64,000 nucleotides of DNA from the NCBI GenBank assembly GCA_903822435.1, contig CAIJPE010000039.1, positions 1 to 64,000 of the forward strand, in the 5' to 3' direction. Position 1 is the stretch's first letter. Each line of letters starts with the position of its first letter. Below are positions 16,177 to 24,071 of the stretch, piece by piece. Source of the DNA: an uncultured beta proteobacterium. GTDB lineage: Bacteria > Pseudomonadota > Gammaproteobacteria > Burkholderiales > Burkholderiaceae_C. The position numbers were made by a program, and so were the translations under genes. Under the pieces are notes generated by a model that saw only the letters and a list, made by a program, of their open reading frames with translations, did no database searches and was not told the DNA's origin.

Positions 16177-16198
16177 GAGGCGCCGGGCGCCTCTTTTT
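16177..16198 (+). terminator. Rho-independent terminator reading rightward
   Basis: A perfect seven-base stem (GAGGCGC / GCGCCTC, loop CGG) is followed by TTTTT on the plus strand, 12 bp from the 3' end of ccmA. In the minus direction the hairpin is not followed by a T-run, so it should not stop ccmA transcription. No plus-strand protein gene lies upstream, so it may end a small antisense or regulatory RNA from the ccmA-mtoD gap, or block readthrough into ccmA from the left. Confidence 0.6.
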
Positions 16199-16209
16199 CA
16201 TTGCCGGCG

Positions 16210-16899
16210 TCAGCGTGCGGGTTTGCCCGAGGGGGCGCCCAGCATGTGCTCGCGCAGGCCTGCCAGTGGCACGCTCTGGTGGCTGGTCAGCAGCACGGCG
16301 CCGCCGCGCCGGCCCTGTGCCGAGATCAACTCCGACAAGGTCTGCACGCTGGCCGTGTCGAGCGAGTCGTAGGGCTCGTCCAGGATCCAGGTTCGCGGTG
16401 CATCGTCCAGCGCCAGCCGCGCCAGGGCGCCGCGCCGACGCTGACCCTGCGAGAGCGTGCGGACGGCCGCGTTGCGGTGGGCCGACAGGCCGGCGCGCTC
16501 CACCGCGGCGCGGGCCCGTTCGGCCGCATCGGGCAGGCCCGCCAGGCGGGCCAGGAAGCTCAACGATTCGAGCAGGCTCAGGTCGTCCTTCAAGGCATTG
16601 GCATGCCCGATGTAGACCACCCCCGTGCCGGCTTGCGCCCGGGCCTTGCGCAGCGGCTGGCCGTTCCAGGTGACCACGCCCGCTGCCGGCTCCGACAGGC
16701 CACAGAGCATGCGCATCAGGCTGGTCTTTCCGCTGCCGTTGGTGCCGCGCAGCCATGTCAGCGAGCCCGGCGGCAGGGCGATGTCGAGTTGCTCGAACAG
16801 GAGGCGCCGGCCGCGACGGCAACTGAGCCCGCAGCCTTCCAGCAGCCCGGTCGGCTCGGCGGGTGCGGTGGCGGTGGTGGTGGCGGTGGCGGTGGGCAT
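16210..16899 (-). CDS. ccmA: Haem exporter ATPase CcmA
   Basis: The ABC ATPase that powers CcmB/C-dependent release of holo-CcmE. The 229-residue product has Walker A GTNGSGKTS (about 50), signature TLSQGQRRRGALARL (about 145), Walker B TWILDEPYDSLD and switch LLTSHQS. The CcmA start (LLEGCGLSCRRGRRLLF) is preceded by an unusual Thr/Ala stretch, MPTATATTTATAPAEP, encoded by GGT/GGC-type repeats. It is separated from ccmB by the four mto-type genes although all run in the same direction. The 244-bp gap before mtoD with its own regulatory sites suggests ccmA can be transcribed apart from the rest. Confidence 0.95.
   Translation of the reverse strand: MPTATATTTATAPAEPTGLLEGCGLSCRRGRRLLFEQLDIALPPGSLTWLRGTNGSGKTSLMRMLCGLSEPAAGVVTWNGQPLRKARAQAGTGVVYIGHANALKDDLSLLESLSFLARLAGLPDAAERARAAVERAGLSAHRNAAVRTLSQGQRRRGALARLALDDAPRTWILDEPYDSLDTASVQTLSELISAQGRRGGAVLLTSHQSVPLAGLREHMLGAPSGKPAR
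16864..16896. repeat. GGT/GGC trinucleotide-like repeat in the 5' end of ccmA
   Basis: A run of GGT and GGC units encodes, on the minus strand, the Thr/Ala-rich N-terminal extension of CcmA. Length changes in multiples of three would only alter this dispensable-looking tail. Confidence 0.6.
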
Positions 16900-16990
16900 C
16901 GGTGCGATGATCGGCGCCCGGACTCTAGCCGAGCGCGGCGCCCCCCGCGGCCCGGCCCCGGCCCGATGCCCCGGACCGGGCTGCGGCGCA

Positions 16991-17011
16991 GCAACGCTGG
17001 CGTTACGTTGC
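16991..17011. promoter_or_regulatory. Nested inverted repeats between divergent ccmA and hydrolase genes
   Basis: AACGC-TG-GCGTT (16993-17004) is nested in GCAACG / CGTTGC (16991-16996 and 17006-17011). It sits in the 152-bp gap between ccmA (leftward) and the lipoprotein hydrolase (rightward), a likely place for an operator. Function is not known. Confidence 0.3.
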
Positions 17012-17051
17012 GGGCCGACAGTGCCGGGTGCAACCCGAGGCGCAACCGCTC

Positions 17052-18356
17052 ATGAAGGCTACCCCGTTGGCAAGAAACCGGCCGCCCTGGTGGGCCGCGC
17101 TGAGCCTCGCATCAAGCCTGTGCCTGTGCCTGGGCCTGGAGGGCTGCGCCACGCCCGAGGCCGGCTCGCACCGCGCCGAGGCGCCGCCGACGGCCCTCGA
17201 GGCGGCCGCCCTGCGGCAGTTTGCCGCCCAGGGCTATGCGGCACTGGAACACCATGCCGTGGACACCCGCACTCAGGAGTGGATCGTGGCGGGCCAGCCG
17301 GTGGCGCTGGCATGGACCGCGCCGTTGGACGCGCCGCCGGCCGACGGCTGGCCGGTGGTGATCTACCTGCCGGGCCTGGGTGAATCCAGCATGGCCGGGA
17401 TGGCGTGGCGGCAGGCCTGGGCCGAGGCCGGGTACGCAGTGTTTTCGGTGCAGGCGCTGCCCGAAGACGCCCACGCGTGGCAGTCGGAACTGGCCCGAAT
17501 GGGCGAGTTCAAGGCGCTCGGCCGCCAGCGCTACGGCGGTGCTGCCCTGGCCGAGCGCGTGCGCCGGCTGGACGCCGTGCTGTCCCAGGCCCGGGCGGCC
17601 GCAGCGGCGACGAACCCGGCCGGTCGGACCTGGCCCGCTCCCGACTGGCGCCGCACGGTGCTCGCCGGCTTCGACCTGGGGGCCTACACCGCGATGGCCC
17701 TGGTGGGCGAGCAGGTCCGCGGCGCCGACCTGGGGCCAGCGCCCCTCGGCGGCGTGACGGTGCGGGCGGCCATCGCCCTGAGTCCGTACGCCGACCTCAC
17801 CGCGGGCGGCATCGACACCCGCTATGCCCAGGTCCGCACGCCCGTGCTGTGCATCACCAGCGATGCCGACGGCGATGCCCTGGGCCTGGTCACCAGCCCG
17901 GCGCTGCGGCAGGCGCCCTATGAAGGCATGCCGCCTTCGGGCAAGGCCTTGCTCACCGTGCAGGGCTTGAGCCACGCCCGGCTGGCAGGGTCGGCGGCGG
18001 CCGGGACCGCTGGCCGTGACGATGGCCCGGCCGCTCCACGCGAGCCCGGCGCCCAGGCCACGCGCCCGGAAGGGCCGGACCGCGACCGCGGTGGCAGCGC
18101 CGGCACGGCCAACCCCGGCGGACGGCGGCGGGGCGCGGCTGGCGAGCTGGCGGCGGCGCGCACCCGCAGCCCCGCCAGCGCGGAGCCGGCGGCCGGGTTG
18201 TCGGCCAGCGTTCAACAGATGCGGCTGATCGTGGCGCAGGACGTGAGCACCGCCTTTCTGGATGCGCACGTCAAGAACGACGAATTGGCTCGCAATTGGT
18301 TGGCCTCCGGTGCCAGCCGCTGGCTCGCGGCCGGTGCGGCCTTGCGCCAGAAGTAG
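17052..18356 (+). CDS. Lipoprotein with alpha/beta-hydrolase fold, altered nucleophile motif
   Basis: A 434-residue predicted lipoprotein. The signal ends in the lipobox LGLEGC at about residue 30. The body resembles dienelactone/chlorophyllase-type alpha/beta hydrolases: GWPVVIYLPGLGESS, then RRTVLAGFDLGAYTAM where the nucleophile elbow GXSXG is expected. Asp replaces Ser in GFDLG, so ordinary esterase chemistry is doubtful. About 80 residues rich in Gly, Pro, Arg and Ala (roughly 310-390) form a disordered insert before the helical C-terminus (LIVAQDVSTAFLDAHV). The track start is eight residues earlier; the ATG at 17052 begins the signal peptide. Function unknown. Confidence 0.75.
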   Translation: MKATPLARNRPPWWAALSLASSLCLCLGLEGCATPEAGSHRAEAPPTALEAAALRQFAAQGYAALEHHAVDTRTQEWIVAGQPVALAWTAPLDAPPADGWPVVIYLPGLGESSMAGMAWRQAWAEAGYAVFSVQALPEDAHAWQSELARMGEFKALGRQRYGGAALAERVRRLDAVLSQARAAAAATNPAGRTWPAPDWRRTVLAGFDLGAYTAMALVGEQVRGADLGPAPLGGVTVRAAIALSPYADLTAGGIDTRYAQVRTPVLCITSDADGDALGLVTSPALRQAPYEGMPPSGKALLTVQGLSHARLAGSAAAGTAGRDDGPAAPREPGAQATRPEGPDRDRGGSAGTANPGGRRRGAAGELAAARTRSPASAEPAAGLSASVQQMRLIVAQDVSTAFLDAHVKNDELARNWLASGASRWLAAGAALRQK

Positions 18357-18364
18357 GCCGTTGT

Positions 18365-18380
18365 CCCTGCATGGGCAGGG
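18365..18380. other. Small hairpin CCCTGC-ATGG-GCAGGG
   Basis: A perfect six-base stem with a four-base loop lies just after the lipoprotein hydrolase stop. It lacks a T-run, so it is at best a weak terminator or an mRNA 3'-end stabiliser. Confidence 0.35.
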
Positions 18381-18404
18381 GCGCACCAAGCCGGGGCTGG
18401 CATG

Positions 18405-18433
18405 TTGCGTGCAAGTGCATGGGCTGTTGTATT
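18405..18433 (+). promoter_or_regulatory. Candidate promoter of the peptide ABC operon
   Basis: TTGCGT and TGTATT are spaced by 17 bp and lie about 20 bp before the binding-protein start, with a CGGAG ribosome site between. The short palindrome TTGC-GT-GCAA overlaps the -35. The match is modest and only the location supports it. Confidence 0.25.
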
Positions 18434-18451
18434 CCAATCGGAGTCCCATCC

Positions 18452-20074
18452 ATGTCCTTTGCCTGCCCGAGCCGTGCCCCCCGGCTCATCCACCGGCTGA
18501 TCGCCGCCGGCCTGATCCTGGCCGCCACGGTCGGCGCCCGGGCCGAGACCGTGGCCCGCTACGGCATCTCCATGGCCGATATTCCGCTGACCACGGGCCA
18601 GCCCGACCGGGGCGCCGGGGCCTACCAGTTCACCGGCCACACCATCTATGACCCGCTCATCGCCTGGGAGGCCAATATCGGCACCCGGCCCGGCAAGCTC
18701 GTGCCGGGCCTGGCCACCGAGTGGAAGGTCGATCCCAAGGACCAGAAGGTCTGGCGCTTCACCCTGCGCAAGGGCGTCAAGTTCCACGATGGTTCCGACT
18801 TCACGGCCGACGCCGTGGTGTGGAACCTCGAGAAGGTGCTCAACGACAAGAGCCCGCAGTTCGACGCCAAGCAGGCGGCGCAGGTGCGGCCGCGCATCCC
18901 CTCCATCGCGAGCTTTCGCAAGATCGACGACCACACGGTGGAGATCACGACCAAGGACGTCGACGCCCTGTTCCCTTACCAGCTGCCCTGGTTCCTGATC
19001 GGCAGCCCCGTGCAGTGGGAGAAGTTGGGCCGTGATTGGGCCAAGGTGGCGCTTCAGCCCTCGGGCACCGGGCCTTTCAAGCTCGACAAGCTGGTGCCGC
19101 GCGAGCGTGCCGACCTGGTCAAGAACGCCAGCTACTGGGACAAGACGCGCATCGCCAAGACCGATCGCATCGTGCTGCTGCCCATCCCCGACGCCCTGAC
19201 GCGGGCCAACGCCCTGCTCAACGGCCAGGTCGACCTGATCGAGACGCCGCCGCCCGATGTGCTGCCCCAGCTCAAGGCCTCAGGCTTCAGGGTGGTGCAG
19301 AACGTCACCCCGCATGTGTGGCCGTATCACTTCAGCACGCAGCCCGGTTCGCCCTGGCTGGACGTCCGCGTGCGCAAGGCCGTGAACCTGGCGATCGACC
19401 GCGACGCCATCGTCAAGCTCCTGGGCGGCCAAGCCGTGCCGGCCAAGGGCCAGCTCGACCCCACCAGCCCGTGGTTCGGCAAGCCCAGCTTCGACATCAA
19501 GTACGACCTGCCTGCCGCCCGCGCGCTGATGGCGCAGGCCGGCATCACCAAGGCCAACCCGCTGAAGGCCAAGGTCATCATCGCCCAGGGCGGTACGGGG
19601 CAGATGCTGTCGCTGCCGATGAACGAGTTCATCCAGCAGAGCCTGGCCGAGATCGGCATCCAGATCGAGTTCGAGGTGGTCGAGCTCGAGAACCTCTACC
19701 TGCACTGGCGCTCGGGGGCCAAGGCCGACATGAACGCCGGCAAGGGCATCACCGCGATCAACCTGGGCTATGTCACGGCCGACCCCTTCTACGCCCTGAC
19801 GCGCTTCGCCTATGGCCGCTATGTGGCGCCCAACGGCGTGAACTGGGGCGGCTACGACAACCCGAAGGTCAACGAAGCGATCGACAAGATCCGTGTGAGC
19901 TTCGACACCAAGGTGCAGGACCAGTTGCTCGCCTTCGTGCACCAGCAGATGGTGGACGACGCCCTGATGCTGTGGGTGGTGCATGACACCAACCCGCACG
20001 CCCTGTCGCCCAAGGTCAAGCAGTTCGTGCAGGCGCAGCACTGGTTCCAGGATCTGACCACCATCGGCATGTAA
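18452..20074 (+). CDS. ABC transporter substrate-binding protein, peptide/opine family 5
   Basis: The periplasmic receptor of the Dpp/Opp-type importer encoded downstream. The 540-residue product has a signal peptide (ending near VGARA), then the family 5 signature WRFTLRKGVKFHDGSDFTADAVVWNLEKVL (about 105-135) and typical C-terminal features (YDNPKVNEAI, VHDTNPHAL). Length is normal. The track ORF starts earlier; the ATG at 18452 has a CGGAG site and begins the signal peptide. The M20 amidohydrolase in the same cluster suggests the ligand may be an acylated amino acid or short peptide, but the sequence does not fix it. Confidence 0.93.
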   Translation: MSFACPSRAPRLIHRLIAAGLILAATVGARAETVARYGISMADIPLTTGQPDRGAGAYQFTGHTIYDPLIAWEANIGTRPGKLVPGLATEWKVDPKDQKVWRFTLRKGVKFHDGSDFTADAVVWNLEKVLNDKSPQFDAKQAAQVRPRIPSIASFRKIDDHTVEITTKDVDALFPYQLPWFLIGSPVQWEKLGRDWAKVALQPSGTGPFKLDKLVPRERADLVKNASYWDKTRIAKTDRIVLLPIPDALTRANALLNGQVDLIETPPPDVLPQLKASGFRVVQNVTPHVWPYHFSTQPGSPWLDVRVRKAVNLAIDRDAIVKLLGGQAVPAKGQLDPTSPWFGKPSFDIKYDLPAARALMAQAGITKANPLKAKVIIAQGGTGQMLSLPMNEFIQQSLAEIGIQIEFEVVELENLYLHWRSGAKADMNAGKGITAINLGYVTADPFYALTRFAYGRYVAPNGVNWGGYDNPKVNEAIDKIRVSFDTKVQDQLLAFVHQQMVDDALMLWVVHDTNPHALSPKVKQFVQAQHWFQDLTTIGM

Positions 20075-20108
20075 GCAGCCGCCCCTTGCCCACTTCCGAC
20101 TCCTGACC

Positions 20109-21062
20109 ATGCTGGGTTACCTGCTCAAGCGCCTGCTGTATGCGCTGCCCACGGCGCTGGGCGTGACCATCGTGTCCTTCCTGCTGGTGTACATCGCACC
20201 GGGCGACGCGCTGAACGCCGTGGCACCCGCCGATGCGCCGGCCGAGGTCATCGAGGCCTTGAAGGTCACCTATGGACTGGACCGCCCGCTGCCCGTGCGC
20301 TACGGGTTGTGGCTGGCGCGGGCGTTGCACGGCGACCTGGGTGCGTCCATCGCCACGGGCCGAGCCGTGGCTTCCGAGGTCGTCAGCGCGGTGGGCAACA
20401 CGCTGCTGCTGGCCGCCGCCGCGGCGCTGGTGGGCGTGAGCCTGGGCTGCGTGCTGGGTGCGCTGGCGGGCTACCGCGCGGGCAGCTGGGTCGACAGGCT
20501 GGCCAGTGCCTTGTCGGTGGTGGGCGTGAGCATCCCGCACTACTGGCTGGGGCTGGTGTTGACCATCGTGTTCTCGATCAAGCTCGGCTGGCTGCCGGCC
20601 ATGGGGGCCAGTCCGGGTGGATCGGGCGTCTGGGAATGGGACGTGGCACACCTGCGCCACCTGCTTCTGCCGGCGGCCACCCTGTGCGTCATCCCCATGG
20701 GCATCGTCACGCGCACCGTGCGGGCCCTGGTGGCCGAGACACTGAACCAGGAATTCGTCGTGGCGCTGCGGGCGCGGGGCCTCGGGCCCTCGGCGATCTT
20801 CGTGCACGTCGCGCGCAACGCCCTGCCCACGGTGCTGGCGGTGGCCGGGCTGCAGGTTGGCTACCTGATGGGTGGCTCCATCCTCGTCGAAACGGTCTTT
20901 GCCTGGCCGGGCACGGGCTTCCTGTTGAACACGGCCATCTTCCAGCGCGACCTGCCGCTGCTGCAGGGCACGATCCTCGTGCTGTGCCTGTTCTTCGTCG
21001 TGCTGAACCTGCTGGTGGACATGCTGCAGCCGCTGATCGATCCGCGCATCGCCCGCGCCTGA
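20109..21062 (+). CDS. ABC transporter permease, DppB/OppB type
   Basis: A 317-residue inner-membrane permease with about six helices. The N-terminus MLGYLLKRLLYALPTALGVTIVSFLL and the EAA coupling loop (EFVVALRARGLGPSAIFVHVARNALPT) are characteristic of DppB-type subunits. The C-terminus ends in VDMLQPLIDPRI, the usual DppB ending (YALLDPRI-like). It starts 34 bp after the binding protein gene and 7 bp before the second permease, consistent with one operon. Confidence 0.94.
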   Translation: MLGYLLKRLLYALPTALGVTIVSFLLVYIAPGDALNAVAPADAPAEVIEALKVTYGLDRPLPVRYGLWLARALHGDLGASIATGRAVASEVVSAVGNTLLLAAAAALVGVSLGCVLGALAGYRAGSWVDRLASALSVVGVSIPHYWLGLVLTIVFSIKLGWLPAMGASPGGSGVWEWDVAHLRHLLLPAATLCVIPMGIVTRTVRALVAETLNQEFVVALRARGLGPSAIFVHVARNALPTVLAVAGLQVGYLMGGSILVETVFAWPGTGFLLNTAIFQRDLPLLQGTILVLCLFFVVLNLLVDMLQPLIDPRIARA

Positions 21063-21069
21063 AGCCGAG

Positions 21070-21978
21070 ATGACCGCCATGATCCAGACAGGGCCGCGCA
21101 CCCCGGCCGAAGCCAGCGTGACGGCGCCTCGGGTGGTGCGCGGGGGTTACTGGGCCGGTGTGCTGCGCCGAATGGGCCGCGATCGCGTGGCCATGGCCAG
21201 TGCGGCCGTGCTCGCGCTCATCGTGCTGGGCGCCCTGTTGGCGCCCTGGGTGGTGCCGGCCGACCCCTACAAGGCCAGCATGCTGCGCCGCCTGCTGCCC
21301 ATCGGCAGCACGGGCTACTTGCTGGGCAGCGACGAGCTCGGGCGCGACATGCTCTCGCGGCTGATCTACGGCGGCCGCCTGTCGCTGCTGATGGGCGTGC
21401 TGCCGGTGGGCCTGGCCTTCGTGATCGGCACCACCGTGGGCCTGATCGCCGGCTACGTGGGCGGCCGTACCAACATGCTGGTGATGCGCACCCTGGACAT
21501 CTTCTACGCCTTCCCGTCGGTGCTGCTGGCGGTGGCGGTGGCCGGCGCGCTGGGGCCCGGCATGAGCAACAGCCTGATTGCGCTGACGCTGGTTTTCGTA
21601 CCCCAGGTGGTGCGCGTGGCCGAAAGCGTCACCACGCAGGTGCGTCGGCTGGACTACGTCGATGCGGCCCGCCTGAGCGGCGCCGGCGTGCTGTCGATCA
21701 TCCGCGTGCACGTCATGCCCAACGTGCTGGGGCCGGTGTTCGTGTACGCCACGGGCCTGGTGAGCGTGAGCATGATCCTCGCCTCGGGCCTGTCGTTCCT
21801 GGGGCTGGGCGTGCGCCCGCCCGAGCCCGAGTGGGGCCTGATGCTCAATACCCTGCGGTCGGCCATCTACCTGAACCCCGGCGTGGCGGCGCTGCCGGGC
21901 GTGATGATCTTCATCACCTCGATGGCCTTCAACCTGCTGGCCGACGGCGCCCGCTCGGCCATGGACCTGCGCCGATGA
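21070..21978 (+). CDS. ABC transporter permease, DppC/OppC type
   Basis: A 302-residue permease. A cytoplasmic N-terminus (about 30 residues) precedes a first helix, then the DppC hallmark LLGSDELGRDMLSRLIYGGRLSL and an EAA loop (YVDAARLSGAGVLSIIRVHVMPNVL). It pairs with the upstream permease to form the channel. Its stop overlaps the first ATPase gene by four bases (ATGA), so expression is coupled. Confidence 0.94.
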   Translation: MTAMIQTGPRTPAEASVTAPRVVRGGYWAGVLRRMGRDRVAMASAAVLALIVLGALLAPWVVPADPYKASMLRRLLPIGSTGYLLGSDELGRDMLSRLIYGGRLSLLMGVLPVGLAFVIGTTVGLIAGYVGGRTNMLVMRTLDIFYAFPSVLLAVAVAGALGPGMSNSLIALTLVFVPQVVRVAESVTTQVRRLDYVDAARLSGAGVLSIIRVHVMPNVLGPVFVYATGLVSVSMILASGLSFLGLGVRPPEPEWGLMLNTLRSAIYLNPGVAALPGVMIFITSMAFNLLADGARSAMDLRR

Positions 21979-23015
21979 CATCCGCCTCCGACCCCTCGCT
22001 CGACCGCGGCGGCCCCGCGCAGCCGCTCCTGCGCGTGCAGGGCCTGAAGAAGCACTTCGCCATCCGCAGCGGGCCTTTCGAGCGCGGCGGCAAGACGCTC
22101 CGCGCGGTGGACGGCGTGAGTTTCGAGGTGGCCAAGGGCCAGACTTTGGGCATCGTGGGCGAGTCGGGCTGCGGCAAGAGCACCACCGCGCGGCTCATCG
22201 CCCGGTTGCTGCCGGCCGATGGCGGTGAACTCGTCTTCGACGGTGAAGGCGTGGCCGAGTTCGGCGGCCTGGCGCTGAAGGACTTCCGCCGCCAGTTGCA
22301 GATGGTGTTCCAGGATTCGCAGGCCTCGCTGAACCCGCGGCTGACGGTGCTGGATGCCGTGGCCTACGGGCCGCAGGTGCACGGCGTGCCCAAGGCGCAG
22401 GCGCTGGAGCGCTCGCGCTCGCTGCTGCAGCGCGTGGGGCTGGCGCCGGCGCAGTTCGGCGGGCGTTACCCGCACGAGCTGTCGGGCGGGCAGCGCCAGC
22501 GCGTGAACATCGCCCGCGCCCTGGCCTTCGAGCCGCGCCTGCTGATCCTGGACGAGGCCGTGGCCGCGCTGGACAAGTCGGTGCAGGCGCAGGTGCTCAA
22601 CCTGCTGCAGGAGCTCAAGGCCGAGCAGGGCCTGACCTACGTCTTCATCTCGCACGATCTGCACGTGGTGCAGTACCTGGCCGACCGGGTGCTGGTGATG
22701 TATCTGGGGCAGGTGGTGGAAACGGGCCCGGTGGAAGCGCTGTATGCCGCCCCGATGCACCCGTACACGCGGGCGCTGCTGGCGGCTTCGCCGTCGATGG
22801 ACCCGGCCCGCCGCACGCTGTCGGCCCCGCTGTCCGGCGACCCGCCCAACCCCATCGATCCGCCCAGCGGCTGCCGCTTCCGCGACCGCTGCCCCCAGGC
22901 CCATGCGGTCTGCGCTTCGGCCGCGCCGCCGCTGCGCGAAGCCGGCGCAGGGCATTGGGTGGCCTGCCACATCGGTGACGCTGCCGCCGGGCACCCGGGG
23001 GCCCTTCCGGCATGA
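21975..23015 (+). CDS. ABC transporter ATPase, OppF/DppF-like
   Basis: A 346-residue ATPase with Walker A GESGCGKST (about 60), Q-loop MVFQDSQASLNPR, signature HELSGGQRQRVNIARAL, Walker B LLILDEAVAALD and the C-terminal oligopeptide-ABC extension with cysteines (CRFRDRCPQAHAVC) that may bind an Fe-S cluster. Walker B has DEAVAALD rather than DEPTSALD, common in OppF-type subunits. The ATG at 21975 is chosen over the earlier track start because it overlaps the permease stop as ATGA. Confidence 0.94.
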   Translation: MTSASDPSLDRGGPAQPLLRVQGLKKHFAIRSGPFERGGKTLRAVDGVSFEVAKGQTLGIVGESGCGKSTTARLIARLLPADGGELVFDGEGVAEFGGLALKDFRRQLQMVFQDSQASLNPRLTVLDAVAYGPQVHGVPKAQALERSRSLLQRVGLAPAQFGGRYPHELSGGQRQRVNIARALAFEPRLLILDEAVAALDKSVQAQVLNLLQELKAEQGLTYVFISHDLHVVQYLADRVLVMYLGQVVETGPVEALYAAPMHPYTRALLAASPSMDPARRTLSAPLSGDPPNPIDPPSGCRFRDRCPQAHAVCASAAPPLREAGAGHWVACHIGDAAAGHPGALPA

Positions 23016-24001
23016 GCGAGAACCTGCTGTCGGTGCGCGACTTGTGCGTGCACTTCACCGGTGCCCGCGAGACCGCGGCCGTCCGCGGACTGAGCTTCGA
23101 CGTGGCCCCGGGCGAGGTGCTCGCGCTGCTGGGTGAGTCCGGCTCCGGCAAGAGCGTGACGCTGCGGGCCCTTTTGCGGCTGCACGAGCCGCGGCACACG
23201 CGCATCACGGGCCAGGTGATGGTGGCCGGGCAGGACGTCCTGGCGATGGACGCAGCGGCCCTGCGGCGCCTGCGGGGTGGCATGGTGTCGATGGTGTTCC
23301 AGGAGCCGGGCCTGGCTTTCGATCCGGTCTACTCCATCGGCCGGCAGATCGCCGAGGCCGTGCGGGCACATGAGGGCATCGGCGCCGATGCCGCCCGGCA
23401 GCGCGCCCTGCAGATGCTCGACCGGGTGCAGATGCCGCAGGCGCGACGCCGCCTGGACGCCTTTCCGCACGAGCTGTCGGGCGGCATGCGCCAGCGCGCG
23501 ATGATCGCCCTGGCTCTGGCCTGCAGCCCGCGCCTGCTGCTGGCCGACGAGCCCACCACCGCCCTGGACGCCACGGTGCAGATCCAGATCCTGCTGCTGC
23601 TGCGCGAACTGCAGCGGGAGACCGGCATGGCGGTGATCTTCGTCACCCACGACATCGGCGCGGCCGTCGAGGTGGCCGATCGGATCGCGGTGATGTATGC
23701 CGGCCGCTTCGTCGAAGAAGGGCCCGTGGCCCCCATCGTGCAGCAGCCGCGCCACCCGTACACGGCCGGCTTGCTGGCGGCCAGTGCCGTGCAGGCCCAC
23801 CGCGGCCGACCGCTGCCAGCCATTCCCGGCGCCCCGCCCGACCTGTCCGCGCTACCGCCAGGCTGTGCCTTCGCACCGCGCTGCGCATCGGCCAGCGCCG
23901 ACTGTGCGCAGGCGCCGGCCCTGCACTGGGCGCCCGGGCCGCAGGGCTCGCGCGCCCTGGCCTGCTGGCACCCGTTGCAGCCGGCCCCGGCGAACGCCTG
24001 A
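23012..24001 (+). CDS. ABC transporter ATPase, OppD/DppD-like
   Basis: A 329-residue ATPase with Walker A GESGSGKSV, Q-loop MVFQEPGLAFDP, signature HELSGGMRQRAMIALAL, Walker B LLLADEPTTALD and H-loop FVTHDIG. The C-terminal CAFAPRCASASADC matches the cysteine-containing oligopeptide/dipeptide extension. It overlaps the preceding ATPase by four bases. The gene order here is F-like before D-like, the reverse of the common dppDF order. Confidence 0.94.
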   Translation: MSENLLSVRDLCVHFTGARETAAVRGLSFDVAPGEVLALLGESGSGKSVTLRALLRLHEPRHTRITGQVMVAGQDVLAMDAAALRRLRGGMVSMVFQEPGLAFDPVYSIGRQIAEAVRAHEGIGADAARQRALQMLDRVQMPQARRRLDAFPHELSGGMRQRAMIALALACSPRLLLADEPTTALDATVQIQILLLLRELQRETGMAVIFVTHDIGAAVEVADRIAVMYAGRFVEEGPVAPIVQQPRHPYTAGLLAASAVQAHRGRPLPAIPGAPPDLSALPPGCAFAPRCASASADCAQAPALHWAPGPQGSRALACWHPLQPAPANA

Positions 24002-24010
24002 AACCCGTCT

Positions 24011-24024
24011 GCGGCCCGGGCCGC
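24011..24024. other. Palindrome GCGGCCCGGGCCGC after the transporter genes
   Basis: A 14-base perfect palindrome followed by CCTTTA lies between the last ATPase gene and the amidohydrolase. It could fold as a partial terminator or attenuate expression of the downstream genes; the T-run is too short to be sure. Confidence 0.35.
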
Positions 24025-24071
24025 CCTTTACTTCGCTGTGATAGGGTTGTCCGAAACACCCGGAGTGACCC

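Noticed and set aside
11253-16209. Mto block as a mobile element insertion
   Set aside because: No integrase, transposase, flanking repeat or clear base-composition shift is visible, so insertion by a mobile element cannot be supported from this window.
17960-18200. Possible frameshift in the lipoprotein hydrolase
   Set aside because: The Gly/Pro/Arg-rich stretch looks odd, but the frame before and after is the same and no alternative frame gives better protein, so a disordered insert is more likely.
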